Shown here in pieces: positions 1 to 6,089 of a stretch of 9,376 nucleotides of DNA (within the stretch, counting starts at the first letter, position 1; every line of letters starts with the position of its first letter). Source of the stretch: an uncultured Aquincola sp. (lineage in GTDB: Bacteria > Pseudomonadota > Gammaproteobacteria > Burkholderiales > Burkholderiaceae); the NCBI GenBank assembly GCA_937883885.1, contig CAKZXL010000431.1, positions 1 to 9,376 on the forward strand, written 5' to 3'. The notes beneath the pieces are model-generated. The model made no database searches and was not told the origin of the DNA. It saw nothing but the letters and a program-made list of their open reading frames with translations. Position numbers and translations under genes: made by a program.

Positions 1-92
1 ACGGCTACTTCGTGGCCGACCTGCAGGACCACAATGCCGACAAGCCGGTGTTCAACAAGGTCACCGGCCTGAAGGACACCTGGGCGAAGTGA
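1..92 (+). CDS. 3' end of a plus-strand protein gene (partial, cut by left edge)
   Basis: The frame beginning at base 3 is open for 29 codons and ends in TGA at 90-92. It reads G-Y-F-V-A-D-L-Q-D-H-N-A-D-K and ends D-T-W-A-K. Twenty-eight of the 29 sense codons end in G or C, as in the clearly real genes here, so the frame is almost certainly coding. The other two forward frames give poorer codon use. The tail faintly recalls the C-terminus of periplasmic substrate-binding proteins of ABC uptake systems, but it is too short to identify and no function is assigned. It converges on the acidic gene at 113-520, with 20 bp between the stop codons. Confidence 0.65.
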   Translation, partial: GYFVADLQDHNADKPVFNKVTGLKDTWAK

Positions 93-112
93 TCACCCAG
101 GCCGGCGGCTGA

Positions 113-520
113 TCAGGCGTCGGGCCGGTTGTCGGCGTCGATGTCCGGGTCGGTGGGGTCGGCGCTGTCGTCGGCGGCCAGCGCCTCGAGCTCTTCGTCG
201 GCGTCCAGCGACACCGCGTCGTCCAGCGCGTCGGTGCCGCCCAGGGTCTCGATGTGGTCGGTGCCGATGTCGGCGCCGGCCGCGTCTTCGCCCGGGATGG
301 CCGAGCCCCGCTCACCGGTGCCGCCTGAATCGCTGTCGCTGCCTTGCACCGCCGGCGTGGCGTGCATGAAATCGCCGTCGTCCGACTCGGTGGCGGCCAG
401 GCGTTCGCCCTGGATGTCGCTGCCCGAGTCAGAGCTGTCGCTGGGGCCGAGTGCGTCGGCGTCGCGGCCCTCGGCCTGCGAAGGGGCCGGCGTGCCGCCA
501 AGAATGCTGCTGGTGCCCAT
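113..520 (-). CDS. Small, highly acidic, lysine-free hypothetical protein
   Basis: This 135-residue protein has no family I can name with confidence. It starts at ATG 520-518, with a good ribosome site (AAGGAG, 7 nt upstream). Thirty-five of 135 residues are Asp or Glu, against four Arg and no Lys; Cys, Trp and Tyr are also absent. It is rich in Ser, Gly and Ala. Acidic serine stretches recur at residues 24-35 (LGPSDSSDSGSD) and 60-71 (GSDSDSGGTGER), and an Asp/Glu block covers 97-134. There is no signal peptide or membrane segment, so a soluble, mostly disordered protein is expected. From memory, short proteins with an MGTS..LGG start and an SDSSDSGSD block recur in Burkholderiales; I cannot verify this here. 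It lies 84 nt downstream of the ABC exporter on the same strand. The opposite strand is also open, but it has only serine-rich mirror codons and no ribosome site. Confidence 0.8.
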   Translation of the reverse strand: MGTSSILGGTPAPSQAEGRDADALGPSDSSDSGSDIQGERLAATESDDGDFMHATPAVQGSDSDSGGTGERGSAIPGEDAAGADIGTDHIETLGGTDALDDAVSLDADEELEALAADDSADPTDPDIDADNRPDA

Positions 521-580
521 GGGCTGTCTCCTTGGCTGGTGAAAGAACCCCCAGCGTAGGCAGCCCGCACCGCCGCCAGT

Positions 581-603
581 AGCGGCGCGCGGCCCGCGCC
601 GCT
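581..603 (-). terminator. Perfect 9-bp GC hairpin just after the ABC exporter stop codon
   Basis: AGCGGCGCG (581-589) and CGCGCCGCT (595-603) are perfect inverted repeats around a 5-nt loop. The hairpin begins one base after the exporter stop codon (607-605) in the direction of transcription. No run of T follows on the minus strand, so it is not a canonical intrinsic terminator. It could weaken read-through into the acidic gene or protect the 3' end of the exporter mRNA. Confidence 0.4.
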
Positions 604-604
604 G

Positions 605-2461
605 TCAGCCGGCGCCGACTTCCTCGGCGTCTTCCGCCTCTTCACCCAGGAAGCCGCCGCTCTGGTGCGCCCACAGCCGCGCATACAGCCCGCCGTGGGC
701 CAGCAGGCTGCGGTGGTCGCCCTGCTCGACGATGCGGCCCTTGTCCAGCACGATCAGCCGGTCCATCGCCGCGATGGTGGACAGCCGGTGCGCGATGGCC
801 ACCACCGTCTTGCCCTCCATCAGCTTGTACAGGCTTTGCTGGATGGCCGCTTCCACCTCGGAATCGAGCGCGCTGGTGGCTTCGTCCAGCAGCAGGATGG
901 GCGCGTCCTTCAGCATCACCCGGGCGATGGCGATGCGCTGGCGCTGCCCGCCCGACAGCTTGACGCCGCGCTCGCCCACATGGGCCTCGTAGCCGCTGCG
1001 GCCCTTGGGGTCGGTCAGGCCCTGGATGAACTCATGCGCCTCAGCCCGCTGGGCAGCCGACACCATGGCCGCGTCGTCGGCGTCGGGCCGGCCATACAGG
1101 ATGTTGTCGCGCACCGAGCGGTGCAGCAGCGCCGTGTCCTGCGTGACCATGCCCACCTGCGCGCGCAGGCTGTCCTGCGTGGTGTGGGCGATGTCCTGGC
1201 CGTCGACGAGGATGCGGCCGCCTTCTACGTCGTACAGCCGCAGCAGCAGGTTGACGATGGTGCTCTTGCCCGCCCCCGAGCGGCCCACCAGCCCCACCTT
1301 TTCGCCGGGACGGATGTGCAGGCTGAGGTCGTCGATCACACGTTTGTCACCGCCGTAACCGAAGCTCACATGCTCGAAGCGCACGTCGCCCTGCGCCACC
1401 TGCAGCGGCCGCGCGCCGGGCGCATCCAGCACCGCGCGTGGGCGGCCCAGGGTGTTGATGCCGTCGCGCACGGTGCCGATGTGTTCGAACAGCGAAGCCA
1501 TTTCCCACATCACCCAATGCGAGATGCCGTTCAAGCGCAAGGCCATCGCGGTGGCCGCCGCCAGCGCGCCCACGGTGGCGTGGCCCTGGGTCCACAGCCA
1601 CAGCGCGGTACCGGCGGTGGCCGCGATCAGCAGCATGCTCAAGGCGTGGTTGACGATCTCGAAGCCCGTCACCAGCCGCATCTGGCCGTGCACCGTGACC
1701 ATGAACTCGCGCATCGCCGAGCGGGCATAACCCGCCTCGCGCTGGCTGTGCGAAAACAGCTTGACGGTGGCGATGTTGGTGTACGCATCGGTGATGCGGC
1801 CGGTCATCAGCGAGCGGGCGTCGGCCTGCGCCTGCGACACCTTGGCCAGCCGCGGCACGAAGTACCACACCGCCCCGGCGTACAGCGCCACCCAGGCGGC
1901 AAAGGGCAGCATCAGCCAGCCGCTGAAACTGCCCAGCGTGGCCAGGATGGTGACGAAGTAGATGATCACGAACACCATCAGCTCGCACAGGATCATCCAG
2001 GTGTCGCGCACGGCCAGCGCGGTCTGCATCACCTTGGTGGCGATGCGGCCGGCGAACTCGTCCTGGTAGAAGTGCATGCTCTGCCCGAGCATCAGCCGGT
2101 GGAAGTTCCAGCGCAGCAGCATCGGAAAGTTGCCCGCCATGCTCTGGTGCTTGAGCGCCGACTGCAGGCCCACCAGCAGCACGCTGGCCGCCATCACCGC
2201 CGCCAGCAGCGCCAGCAGGTGGCCCTGCTCGGCCCACAGCCGGTGGGGCGCGGTGCCCGACAGCCAGTCCACCACGCCGCCCAGCATGGCGAACAGGCCT
2301 GCCTCGAAGGCGCCGATGAGCCCGCTGGCCAGCGTCATCAGCAGCAGCCAGGGGCGGATGCCTTCGGTGCATGCCCAAAGGAACGCGAAAAAACGCCGCG
2401 GGGGCAGCGTGGGCTCGGCCTCCGGGTACGGATGGACGAGCTTCTCGAAAAATTGCAGCAA
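605..2461 (-). CDS. ABC exporter half-transporter (fused permease and ATPase)
   Basis: This 618-residue protein is a type IV (MsbA/MdlB-like, COG1132) ABC exporter, expected to work as a homodimer in the inner membrane. The membrane domain covers about residues 35-335, with hydrophobic helices near 37-64, 80-100, 155-178, 182-203 and 266-310. The ATPase domain covers about 355-600: Walker A GRSGAGKST at 393-401, Q-loop Gln441, signature LSGGQ at 502-506, Walker B ILLLDE at 522-527, D-loop SALD at 530-533 and switch His558. All catalytic elements are intact. The tail after 603 is acidic. I place the start at TTG 2461-2459, where AGGAG (2474-2470) sits 8 nt upstream and the protein begins (M)LQFFEKLVHPYP. 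The frame stays open to another TTG at 2533, but that adds 24 Ala/Pro-rich residues and has no ribosome site. Lipids, drugs or peptides are all possible substrates; the sequence does not decide. Confidence 0.95.
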   Translation of the reverse strand: MLQFFEKLVHPYPEAEPTLPPRRFFAFLWACTEGIRPWLLLMTLASGLIGAFEAGLFAMLGGVVDWLSGTAPHRLWAEQGHLLALLAAVMAASVLLVGLQSALKHQSMAGNFPMLLRWNFHRLMLGQSMHFYQDEFAGRIATKVMQTALAVRDTWMILCELMVFVIIYFVTILATLGSFSGWLMLPFAAWVALYAGAVWYFVPRLAKVSQAQADARSLMTGRITDAYTNIATVKLFSHSQREAGYARSAMREFMVTVHGQMRLVTGFEIVNHALSMLLIAATAGTALWLWTQGHATVGALAAATAMALRLNGISHWVMWEMASLFEHIGTVRDGINTLGRPRAVLDAPGARPLQVAQGDVRFEHVSFGYGGDKRVIDDLSLHIRPGEKVGLVGRSGAGKSTIVNLLLRLYDVEGGRILVDGQDIAHTTQDSLRAQVGMVTQDTALLHRSVRDNILYGRPDADDAAMVSAAQRAEAHEFIQGLTDPKGRSGYEAHVGERGVKLSGGQRQRIAIARVMLKDAPILLLDEATSALDSEVEAAIQQSLYKLMEGKTVVAIAHRLSTIAAMDRLIVLDKGRIVEQGDHRSLLAHGGLYARLWAHQSGGFLGEEAEDAEEVGAG

Positions 2462-2469
2462 GCGGGGCG

Positions 2470-2474
2470 CTCCT
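2470..2474 (-). promoter_or_regulatory. Ribosome binding site that fixes a TTG start (ABC exporter)
   Basis: On the minus strand AGGAG lies 8 nt before TTG 2461-2459. No ATG or GTG is available in frame nearby, and the more upstream TTG at 2533-2531 has no purine-rich sequence before it. This site therefore decides the start of the exporter. Confidence 0.65.
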
Positions 2475-2508
2475 GGGTGCGGCGGGGCCCTGGGCGGGCC
2501 GGCGGCAG

Positions 2509-2779
2509 GTTGGCAAGGCGCGGTTGCGGCCAAAGGGCCGGAAAGCGACAGGCCTGCACTTTATCCGCGTCGCCCCGCGCCGAAGATGACGGGGCGATTT
2601 CGGCCCGTGGCCGCGGGCAATCCCCCGCAAGACTGTCCGCCGCCGCGACGAATTCACGTTTCTTCAGGCTTGAATGCCAACTTTGTCGCGGTTGGCAACG
2701 CTGGCCTAGGGGGTGGGGGATCACTCCGCCGCTGACCGCGTGAATCACAATTGCACACATAAGCAAGGGAGTGTTGGCA
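2509..2779. repeat. Four copies of heptamer GTTGGCA (one inverted)
   Basis: Copies lie at 2509-2515 (plus), 2675-2681 (inverted, TGCCAAC), 2691-2697 (plus) and 2773-2779 (plus, ending on the A of the HDOD start codon). The first and third copies share the 9-mer GGTTGGCAA (2508-2516 and 2690-2698). Copies two and three form a perfect dyad, TGCCAAC-N9-GTTGGCA (2675-2697), the shape of a dimeric repressor operator or of an RNA hairpin. By eye I found no other full copy in the window. Base identities are certain; the regulatory role is inference. Confidence 0.45.
2765..2771 (+). promoter_or_regulatory. Ribosome binding site for the HDOD gene
   Basis: AAGGGAG lies 7 nt before ATG 2779-2781. The frame is open upstream to a GTG at 2713, but that start has no clear ribosome site and adds 22 residues unlike the family. 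The site supports the 2779 start; a second ATG follows directly at 2782. Confidence 0.6.
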
Positions 2780-3795
2780 TGATGAATTGGCTGGCCGTGA
2801 TGCTGTCCGGTTTGACCGGTCGTCCTAGCCCCCGGCGTTCAAGGGGCATGAAGGCGGTGCCCGTGGCGGCCGCCATCGCGGCGCCGTCGGCGGCTGCCGA
2901 ACCACCCGCCAAGCCCATCGTCACCCCGTTCCCGGCGCCGGTGCTGCCGGCCGACCTCAGCGGGCCCTTCGTCGAATGGCTGCAGGACAGCAGCCCCTCG
3001 CGCGAAACACCCATCGGCCCGCGCGAGCTGCGGGCGCTGCGCCTGCTGGACGCCCTGCTGGCCGAGCCGCAAACCCCTGCCGACCTGCTGCCGCGCACGC
3101 CGGCGGTGGTGCCGCAGCTGCTGAACCTGCTGCGCCAGGACGATCTGCCGCTGGCCGCGATCACCGAACGCATCACCAAGGACGTGCAGCTCACGGCCGA
3201 AGTGCTGCGCCTGGCCAACACCGCGCACTACCGGCAGCGGGCCGCCCACGCCATCAGCGACCTGACGCAGGCAGTGGCCGCGCTGGGCGCCGACGGCGTG
3301 CAGCGCGCCATCGCGCGGGTGGTGCTCAAGCCGCTGTACGAAGGCCAGGGCGGGCGCCTGTCGGCCCGGGCGGCGCCGCGGCTGTGGGAACACGGCGAGC
3401 GCAAGGCGGTGCTGTGTGCCTCGCTGGCTGCGCAGCGCGGCCTGGAGCCGTTCGAGGGCTATCTGGCCGGCCTGATGCACAACGCCGGCTGGTCCATCGC
3501 CTGGCGCGCCTTCGACCGCATGGACGGCGGCGTGAGCACGCCCTTCAGCCAGGCCTTCGTGCAGCAGCTGGTGCTGCGCAAGGACAAGCTGTTCGGCAAG
3601 GCGGCGGCGGCCTGGCAGATCAGCGCTTCACTCTCCGCGCTGGGCCAGGACATCCTGGAGCAGGGTCTGGAGCCTGCCCGCTCGCCGCTGGCCGCCGCGC
3701 TGGCGCTGGCCGACCGCGAGGCCACGATGGCCGTGCTGGCGCCGATCATGACCGTCGCGCTGCCCGAGGCGCCGCTGCTGCAGCCGGCCGCGTAG
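2779..3795 (+). CDS. HDOD-domain protein (putative signalling or regulatory protein)
   Basis: This 338-residue protein carries an HDOD domain (PF08668), a catalytically degenerate relative of HD phosphohydrolases found in bacterial regulators. The domain spans about residues 108-300. The family opening is clear at 112-151, where VPQLLNLLRQDDLPLAAITE leads into a D-V-Q-L-T-A-E-V-L-R-L-A-N core. The helix corresponding to the HD motif reads GLMHNAGW (231-238), with Asn replacing Asp, so hydrolase activity is unlikely. Residues 1-80 are a low-complexity Ala/Pro/Arg-rich leader with no convincing signal peptide; the mild hydrophobic stretch at 4-13 is too short. There is no attached GGDEF, EAL or receiver domain. 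The gene is divergent from the ABC exporter and 32 nt upstream of the S4 gene. Known HDOD proteins influence motility, stress or cell-cycle signalling; the partner here is unknown. Confidence 0.88.
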   Translation: MMNWLAVMLSGLTGRPSPRRSRGMKAVPVAAAIAAPSAAAEPPAKPIVTPFPAPVLPADLSGPFVEWLQDSSPSRETPIGPRELRALRLLDALLAEPQTPADLLPRTPAVVPQLLNLLRQDDLPLAAITERITKDVQLTAEVLRLANTAHYRQRAAHAISDLTQAVAALGADGVQRAIARVVLKPLYEGQGGRLSARAAPRLWEHGERKAVLCASLAAQRGLEPFEGYLAGLMHNAGWSIAWRAFDRMDGGVSTPFSQAFVQQLVLRKDKLFGKAAAAWQISASLSALGQDILEQGLEPARSPLAAALALADREATMAVLAPIMTVALPEAPLLQPAA

Positions 3796-3816
3796 CCTCG
3801 CTTGTCAGGGGGCTGC

Positions 3817-3822
3817 CACAAT
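3817..3822 (+). promoter_or_regulatory. Possible -10 box giving a leaderless S4 mRNA
   Basis: CACAAT matches TATAAT at four of six positions and ends 5 nt before ATG 3828. A transcript starting about 7 nt after it would begin at or next to the start codon, consistent with the lack of a ribosome site. The -35 side is weak: TTGTCA at 3802-3807 resembles TTGACA but is only 9 nt away, so the call is tentative. Confidence 0.25.
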
Positions 3823-3827
3823 CCGGC

Positions 3828-4082
3828 ATGCCCGACACCCGAATCCCCCTGCGCGGCGACTACATCACGCTGGACAACCTGCTGAAGGTGGCCGGCATCG
3901 CCCACAGCGGCGGCGCCGCCAAGCTCATGGTGGCCGACGGCCTGGTGCAGGTCGATGGCGCGGTGGAAACCCGCAAGACCGCCAAGATCCGCGCCGGCCA
4001 GGTGGTGCAGGTGGGCGCCGAACGCATCCACGTGATCACCGGCCTGCCCGGCGAGGACGAACTGCCCGAGCAGGGCGGCTGA
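3828..4082 (+). CDS. Small S4-domain RNA-binding protein (YbcJ-like)
   Basis: This 84-residue protein matches the short, single-domain S4 family typified by E. coli YbcJ (PF13275). S4 folds bind structured RNA, often rRNA or tRNA. The hallmarks are the helix I-T-L-D-N-L-L-K-V-A-G-I (13-24), G-G-A-A-K-L (28-33), the turn A-D-G-L-V-Q-V-D-G (36-44) and the basic stretch E-T-R-K-T-A-K-I-R-A-G (47-57). There is no attached catalytic domain, unlike pseudouridine synthases or Hsp15-type proteins. The start is ATG 3828. No good Shine-Dalgarno precedes it; a CACAAT box ends 5 nt upstream instead. The frame is open far upstream, but there it only shadows the HDOD gene. The stop lies 7 bp from the stop of the convergent alcohol dehydrogenase, with no terminator visible. 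Confidence 0.88.
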   Translation: MPDTRIPLRGDYITLDNLLKVAGIAHSGGAAKLMVADGLVQVDGAVETRKTAKIRAGQVVQVGAERIHVITGLPGEDELPEQGG

Positions 4083-4089
4083 TCCAAGT

Positions 4090-5217
4090 TCAGAACACGA
4101 CCACCTGCCGCACCGCCTGGCCCTCGTGCAGGCGGTCGAAGCCTTCGTTGATCTCGTCCAGCGCGAGGCGGCCGCTGAGCAGCTTGTCCACCGGCAGCCG
4201 GCCCTGGCGGTACAGCGCCATGAAGCGCGGAATGTCGCGCGAAGGCACGCAGGTGCCGATGTAGCTGCCGCGCAGCGTGCGTTCTTCGGCCACCAGGCTG
4301 ACGGCCGGCAGCGCGAAGGCCGCGCCGGGCGGCGGCAGGCCGGCGGTGACGGTGCTGCCGCCGCGGCGCGTGATGCGCCAGGCCAGGTCCAGCGCGCGCA
4401 CCGCGCCGGCAAATTCGAAGGCGTACTCCACGCCGCCGTCGCTCAGGGCCTTCACCTGCTCGGCCGCATCGGCCGCGGCGGCATTGACCACATGGGTGGC
4501 GCCCAGGCGCAGCGCTTCTTCCAGCTTGGCGTCCGACAGGTCGATGGCCACGATCTGCCGCGCGCCGGCCGCATGAGCGCCCAGCACCGCCGCCAGGCCC
4601 ACGCCGCCCAGGCCGATGACGGCGGTGGAGGCACCCGCACTGACCTTGGCGGTGTTGACCACCGCGCCCACGCCGGTAAGCACCGCGCAGCCGAAAAGGG
4701 CCGCTTCGTCCAGCGGCACGGCCTTGTCCACCTTCACCAGCGAGCGGCGCGAGACGGTGGCGTATTCGGCAAACACCGAGCAGCCCAGGTGGTGGTTCAG
4801 CGGCCGGCCGTCCTCATCGGCCAGCCGGCGTTCGCCCGACAGCAGCGTGCCGGCACCATTGGCCGCGGCGCCGGGTTCGCACAGCGCGGGCCGGCCTTCG
4901 GCGCAGGGCGCGCAATGGCCGCAGCTGGGCACGAACACCACCACCACATGGTCGCCCACCGACAGGTCGCGCACGCCCGGGCCCAGGGCTTCGACGATGC
5001 CGGCGGCCTCATGGCCCAGTGCCATCGGCATCGGCCGCGGCCGGTCGCCGTTGATCACCGACAGGTCGGAGTGGCAGAGGCCGGCGGCGGCGATTTTGAC
5101 CAGCACCTCGTCGGGGCCGGGCGGGGCCAGTTCCACCTGGCGGATGGCCAGCGGCCGGGAACGGGCATACGGCGGCTCGGCCCCCATGCGCTCAAGGACG
5201 GCAGCGCGGATCTTCAT
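4090..5217 (-). CDS. Zinc-dependent alcohol dehydrogenase (MDR family, class III-like)
   Basis: This 375-residue medium-chain dehydrogenase oxidises an alcohol, or reduces the matching aldehyde, with NAD(H) in the cytoplasm. The predicted catalytic zinc ligands are Cys48 (in GLCHSD), His69 (GHE) and Cys176. The four structural-zinc cysteines are Cys99, Cys102, Cys105 and Cys113. The nucleotide fold has GLGGVG at 202-207 and Asp226 at the end of the second strand, which favours NAD over NADP. Overall it resembles the COG1062 branch that includes glutathione-dependent formaldehyde dehydrogenase, but the substrate cannot be read from sequence. The start is ATG 5217-5215, with AGGAG 5 nt upstream. 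The frame continues to 5658, but that part overlaps the PAP2 gene in another frame and is not coding. It lies 38 nt downstream of PAP2 on the same strand, so it could be the last operon gene; an inverted repeat at its ribosome site may set its expression. Confidence 0.95.
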   Translation of the reverse strand: MKIRAAVLERMGAEPPYARSRPLAIRQVELAPPGPDEVLVKIAAAGLCHSDLSVINGDRPRPMPMALGHEAAGIVEALGPGVRDLSVGDHVVVVFVPSCGHCAPCAEGRPALCEPGAAANGAGTLLSGERRLADEDGRPLNHHLGCSVFAEYATVSRRSLVKVDKAVPLDEAALFGCAVLTGVGAVVNTAKVSAGASTAVIGLGGVGLAAVLGAHAAGARQIVAIDLSDAKLEEALRLGATHVVNAAAADAAEQVKALSDGGVEYAFEFAGAVRALDLAWRITRRGGSTVTAGLPPPGAAFALPAVSLVAEERTLRGSYIGTCVPSRDIPRFMALYRQGRLPVDKLLSGRLALDEINEGFDRLHEGQAVRQVVVF

Positions 5218-5250
5218 CGGGTCTCCTGCTTTGTTCTTCAAGAGACCCGA
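5217..5250 (-). promoter_or_regulatory. 9-bp inverted repeat overlapping the dehydrogenase ribosome site
   Basis: TCGGGTCTC (5217-5225) and GAGACCCGA (5242-5250) are perfect inverted repeats with a 16-nt spacer. In the minus-strand RNA the 3' arm contains three of the five AGGAG bases (5227-5223) and the first base of the ATG at 5217. The 5' arm starts 5 nt after the PAP2 stop codon. It could mask the ribosome site, attenuate read-through from PAP2 (no T-run follows) or be a protein operator. Confidence 0.5.
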
Positions 5251-5255
5251 GTGTG

Positions 5256-6071
5256 CTACGTCCGGCGCGGCCGCCGCAGCCAGTCGATGATGAGCACGCA
5301 GGCCAGCAGCCAGGCGGTGCCCGAGGCCAGGCCGGCCGCCACGTCGCTGACCCAGTGCACCTGCAGCATCACGCGGCTGAAGGCGATGGTGAACACCAGC
5401 GCCGCAGCGCCGGCCACCAGCGGCGCATGCCAGCGGCGCGGCGTGGCCCGCAGCAGCACATAGGCCAGCATGCCGTACACCACGGCCGCGCCGGCGCTGT
5501 GGCCGCTGGGGAAGCTCCAGCCCTCGGCCACCACCGCAAAGCCGTGGTCGTGCGGCGGGCGCACCCGCTCGAAGGTGACTTTCAGCAGCCGGTTCAGCAG
5601 CCCGCCGGCGGCCGTGGCCAGCGCAAAGGCCAGCGCCATGCGGCGGCGGCCCTGCCACAGCAGCCAGACCACCGCGGCGATGCTGACGGCGGTGAGCGTG
5701 ATCACGTCGCCCAGGTGGGTGAGCAGCGAGAACATCTGCAGCGCGGCCGGCGACAGGGTTTGCGACAGCCGGGCGGCCACCGCTTCGTCGAAGCGGCCCA
5801 GGCCGTCGCCGGGGCCCAGGGCCTCGGCCAGTTCGGCAAACGCGGCCGCGGTGGCCACGATGCCCAGCAGCGCCAGGCCCAGGCGCAGCACCAGCTGCAC
5901 CGGCGGCATCGGCACGCCGGGCTCACGCGGGTGCACCACGCGGCGCAGCAGCAGCCAGCCGCCGGCTGCCAGCAGCACGACGGCCAGCAGGCCCGCGAAG
6001 TACAGCGGCAGCGCATGGTCGGCCAGCCGCAGGCCCAGCTGCATCGCCGGGTCGGACAAGGAAGCGGTCAT
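5256..6071 (-). CDS. PAP2-family membrane lipid phosphatase
   Basis: This 271-residue inner-membrane protein has the complete PAP2 (type 2 phosphatidic acid phosphatase) signature: K-x6-R-P at Lys164 to Pro172, PSGH at 188-191 and S-R-x5-H-x3-D with Ser232, Arg233, His239 and Asp243. His239 is the expected nucleophile and His191 the acid. Hydrophobic segments lie near 22-43, 59-82, 118-140, 145-162, 193-208, 215-232 and 243-264. Family members remove phosphate from phosphatidate, phosphatidylglycerophosphate or undecaprenyl pyrophosphate; the substrate here is not determined. I chose ATG 6071-6069; a TTG directly before it is also in frame. No clear ribosome site precedes it, and the phosphoesterase stop lies only 18 nt upstream, so translation probably depends on reinitiation or coupling. 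It follows the lipid kinase and phosphoesterase in a likely operon. Confidence 0.92.
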   Translation of the reverse strand: MTASLSDPAMQLGLRLADHALPLYFAGLLAVVLLAAGGWLLLRRVVHPREPGVPMPPVQLVLRLGLALLGIVATAAAFAELAEALGPGDGLGRFDEAVAARLSQTLSPAALQMFSLLTHLGDVITLTAVSIAAVVWLLWQGRRRMALAFALATAAGGLLNRLLKVTFERVRPPHDHGFAVVAEGWSFPSGHSAGAAVVYGMLAYVLLRATPRRWHAPLVAGAAALVFTIAFSRVMLQVHWVSDVAAGLASGTAWLLACVLIIDWLRRPRRT

Positions 6072-6089
6072 CAAAGCATCACGAAACGG

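Larger units (their letters stand above)
2462..2778. promoter_or_regulatory. Divergent intergenic region between ABC exporter and HDOD gene
   Basis: This 317-bp region must drive both genes. It is visibly richer in A/T in its right half (about 2650-2770) than the flanking genes. I find no convincing sigma-70 promoter in either direction. Weak -10-like strings are CACAAT at 2746-2751 (plus) and TAAAGT at 2563-2558 (minus), both without a fitting -35 box. Its main structure is a repeated heptamer, GTTGGCA, described separately. Frames open across it have no ribosome sites or coherent protein features, so I call no gene here. Confidence 0.6.

Noticed and set aside
90..115. TGATCA at both convergent stop codons (90-95 and 110-115) as a bidirectional terminator
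   Set aside because: Each copy is itself a palindrome, the possible stem is only 6 bp with a 14-nt loop, and there is no T-run. Likely coincidence of TGA followed by TCA.
129..542. Serine-rich plus-strand frame opposite the acidic gene
   Set aside because: It has no ribosome site and its serine richness mirrors the opposite strand's codons. The minus-strand frame has AAGGAG at the right distance.
2670..2698. Sigma-70 or sigma-54 promoter in the divergent region
   Set aside because: TTGAAT at 2670 has no -10 at 16-18 nt, and the TTGGCA at 2692-2697 has no GC at the spacing sigma-54 needs.
665..2743. 692-codon plus-strand open frame
   Set aside because: It lies antisense to the ABC exporter. 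Its product is rich in His, Gln and Arg with no domain, as expected from the complement of GC-ending codons. The exporter has every ABC motif.
3780..3816. GCAGCC/GGCTGC inverted repeat as a terminator after the HDOD gene
   Set aside because: A 6-bp stem with a 25-nt loop and no T-run is too weak, and the S4 gene follows at once.
2976..4082. Long plus-strand frame ending in the S4 domain, read as one fusion protein
   Set aside because: The part before 3828 overlaps the HDOD gene in another frame and is low-complexity Ala/Gly/Arg. Only the last 84 residues are a real protein.
4126..5463. 445-codon plus-strand open frame
   Set aside because: It mirrors the alcohol dehydrogenase and part of PAP2, with no recognisable motif or ribosome site.
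4090..5658. Alcohol dehydrogenase extended upstream to 522 residues
   Set aside because: The extra 147 residues overlap the PAP2 gene out of frame and have no family match, whereas ATG 5217 has AGGAG and a normal family N-terminus.
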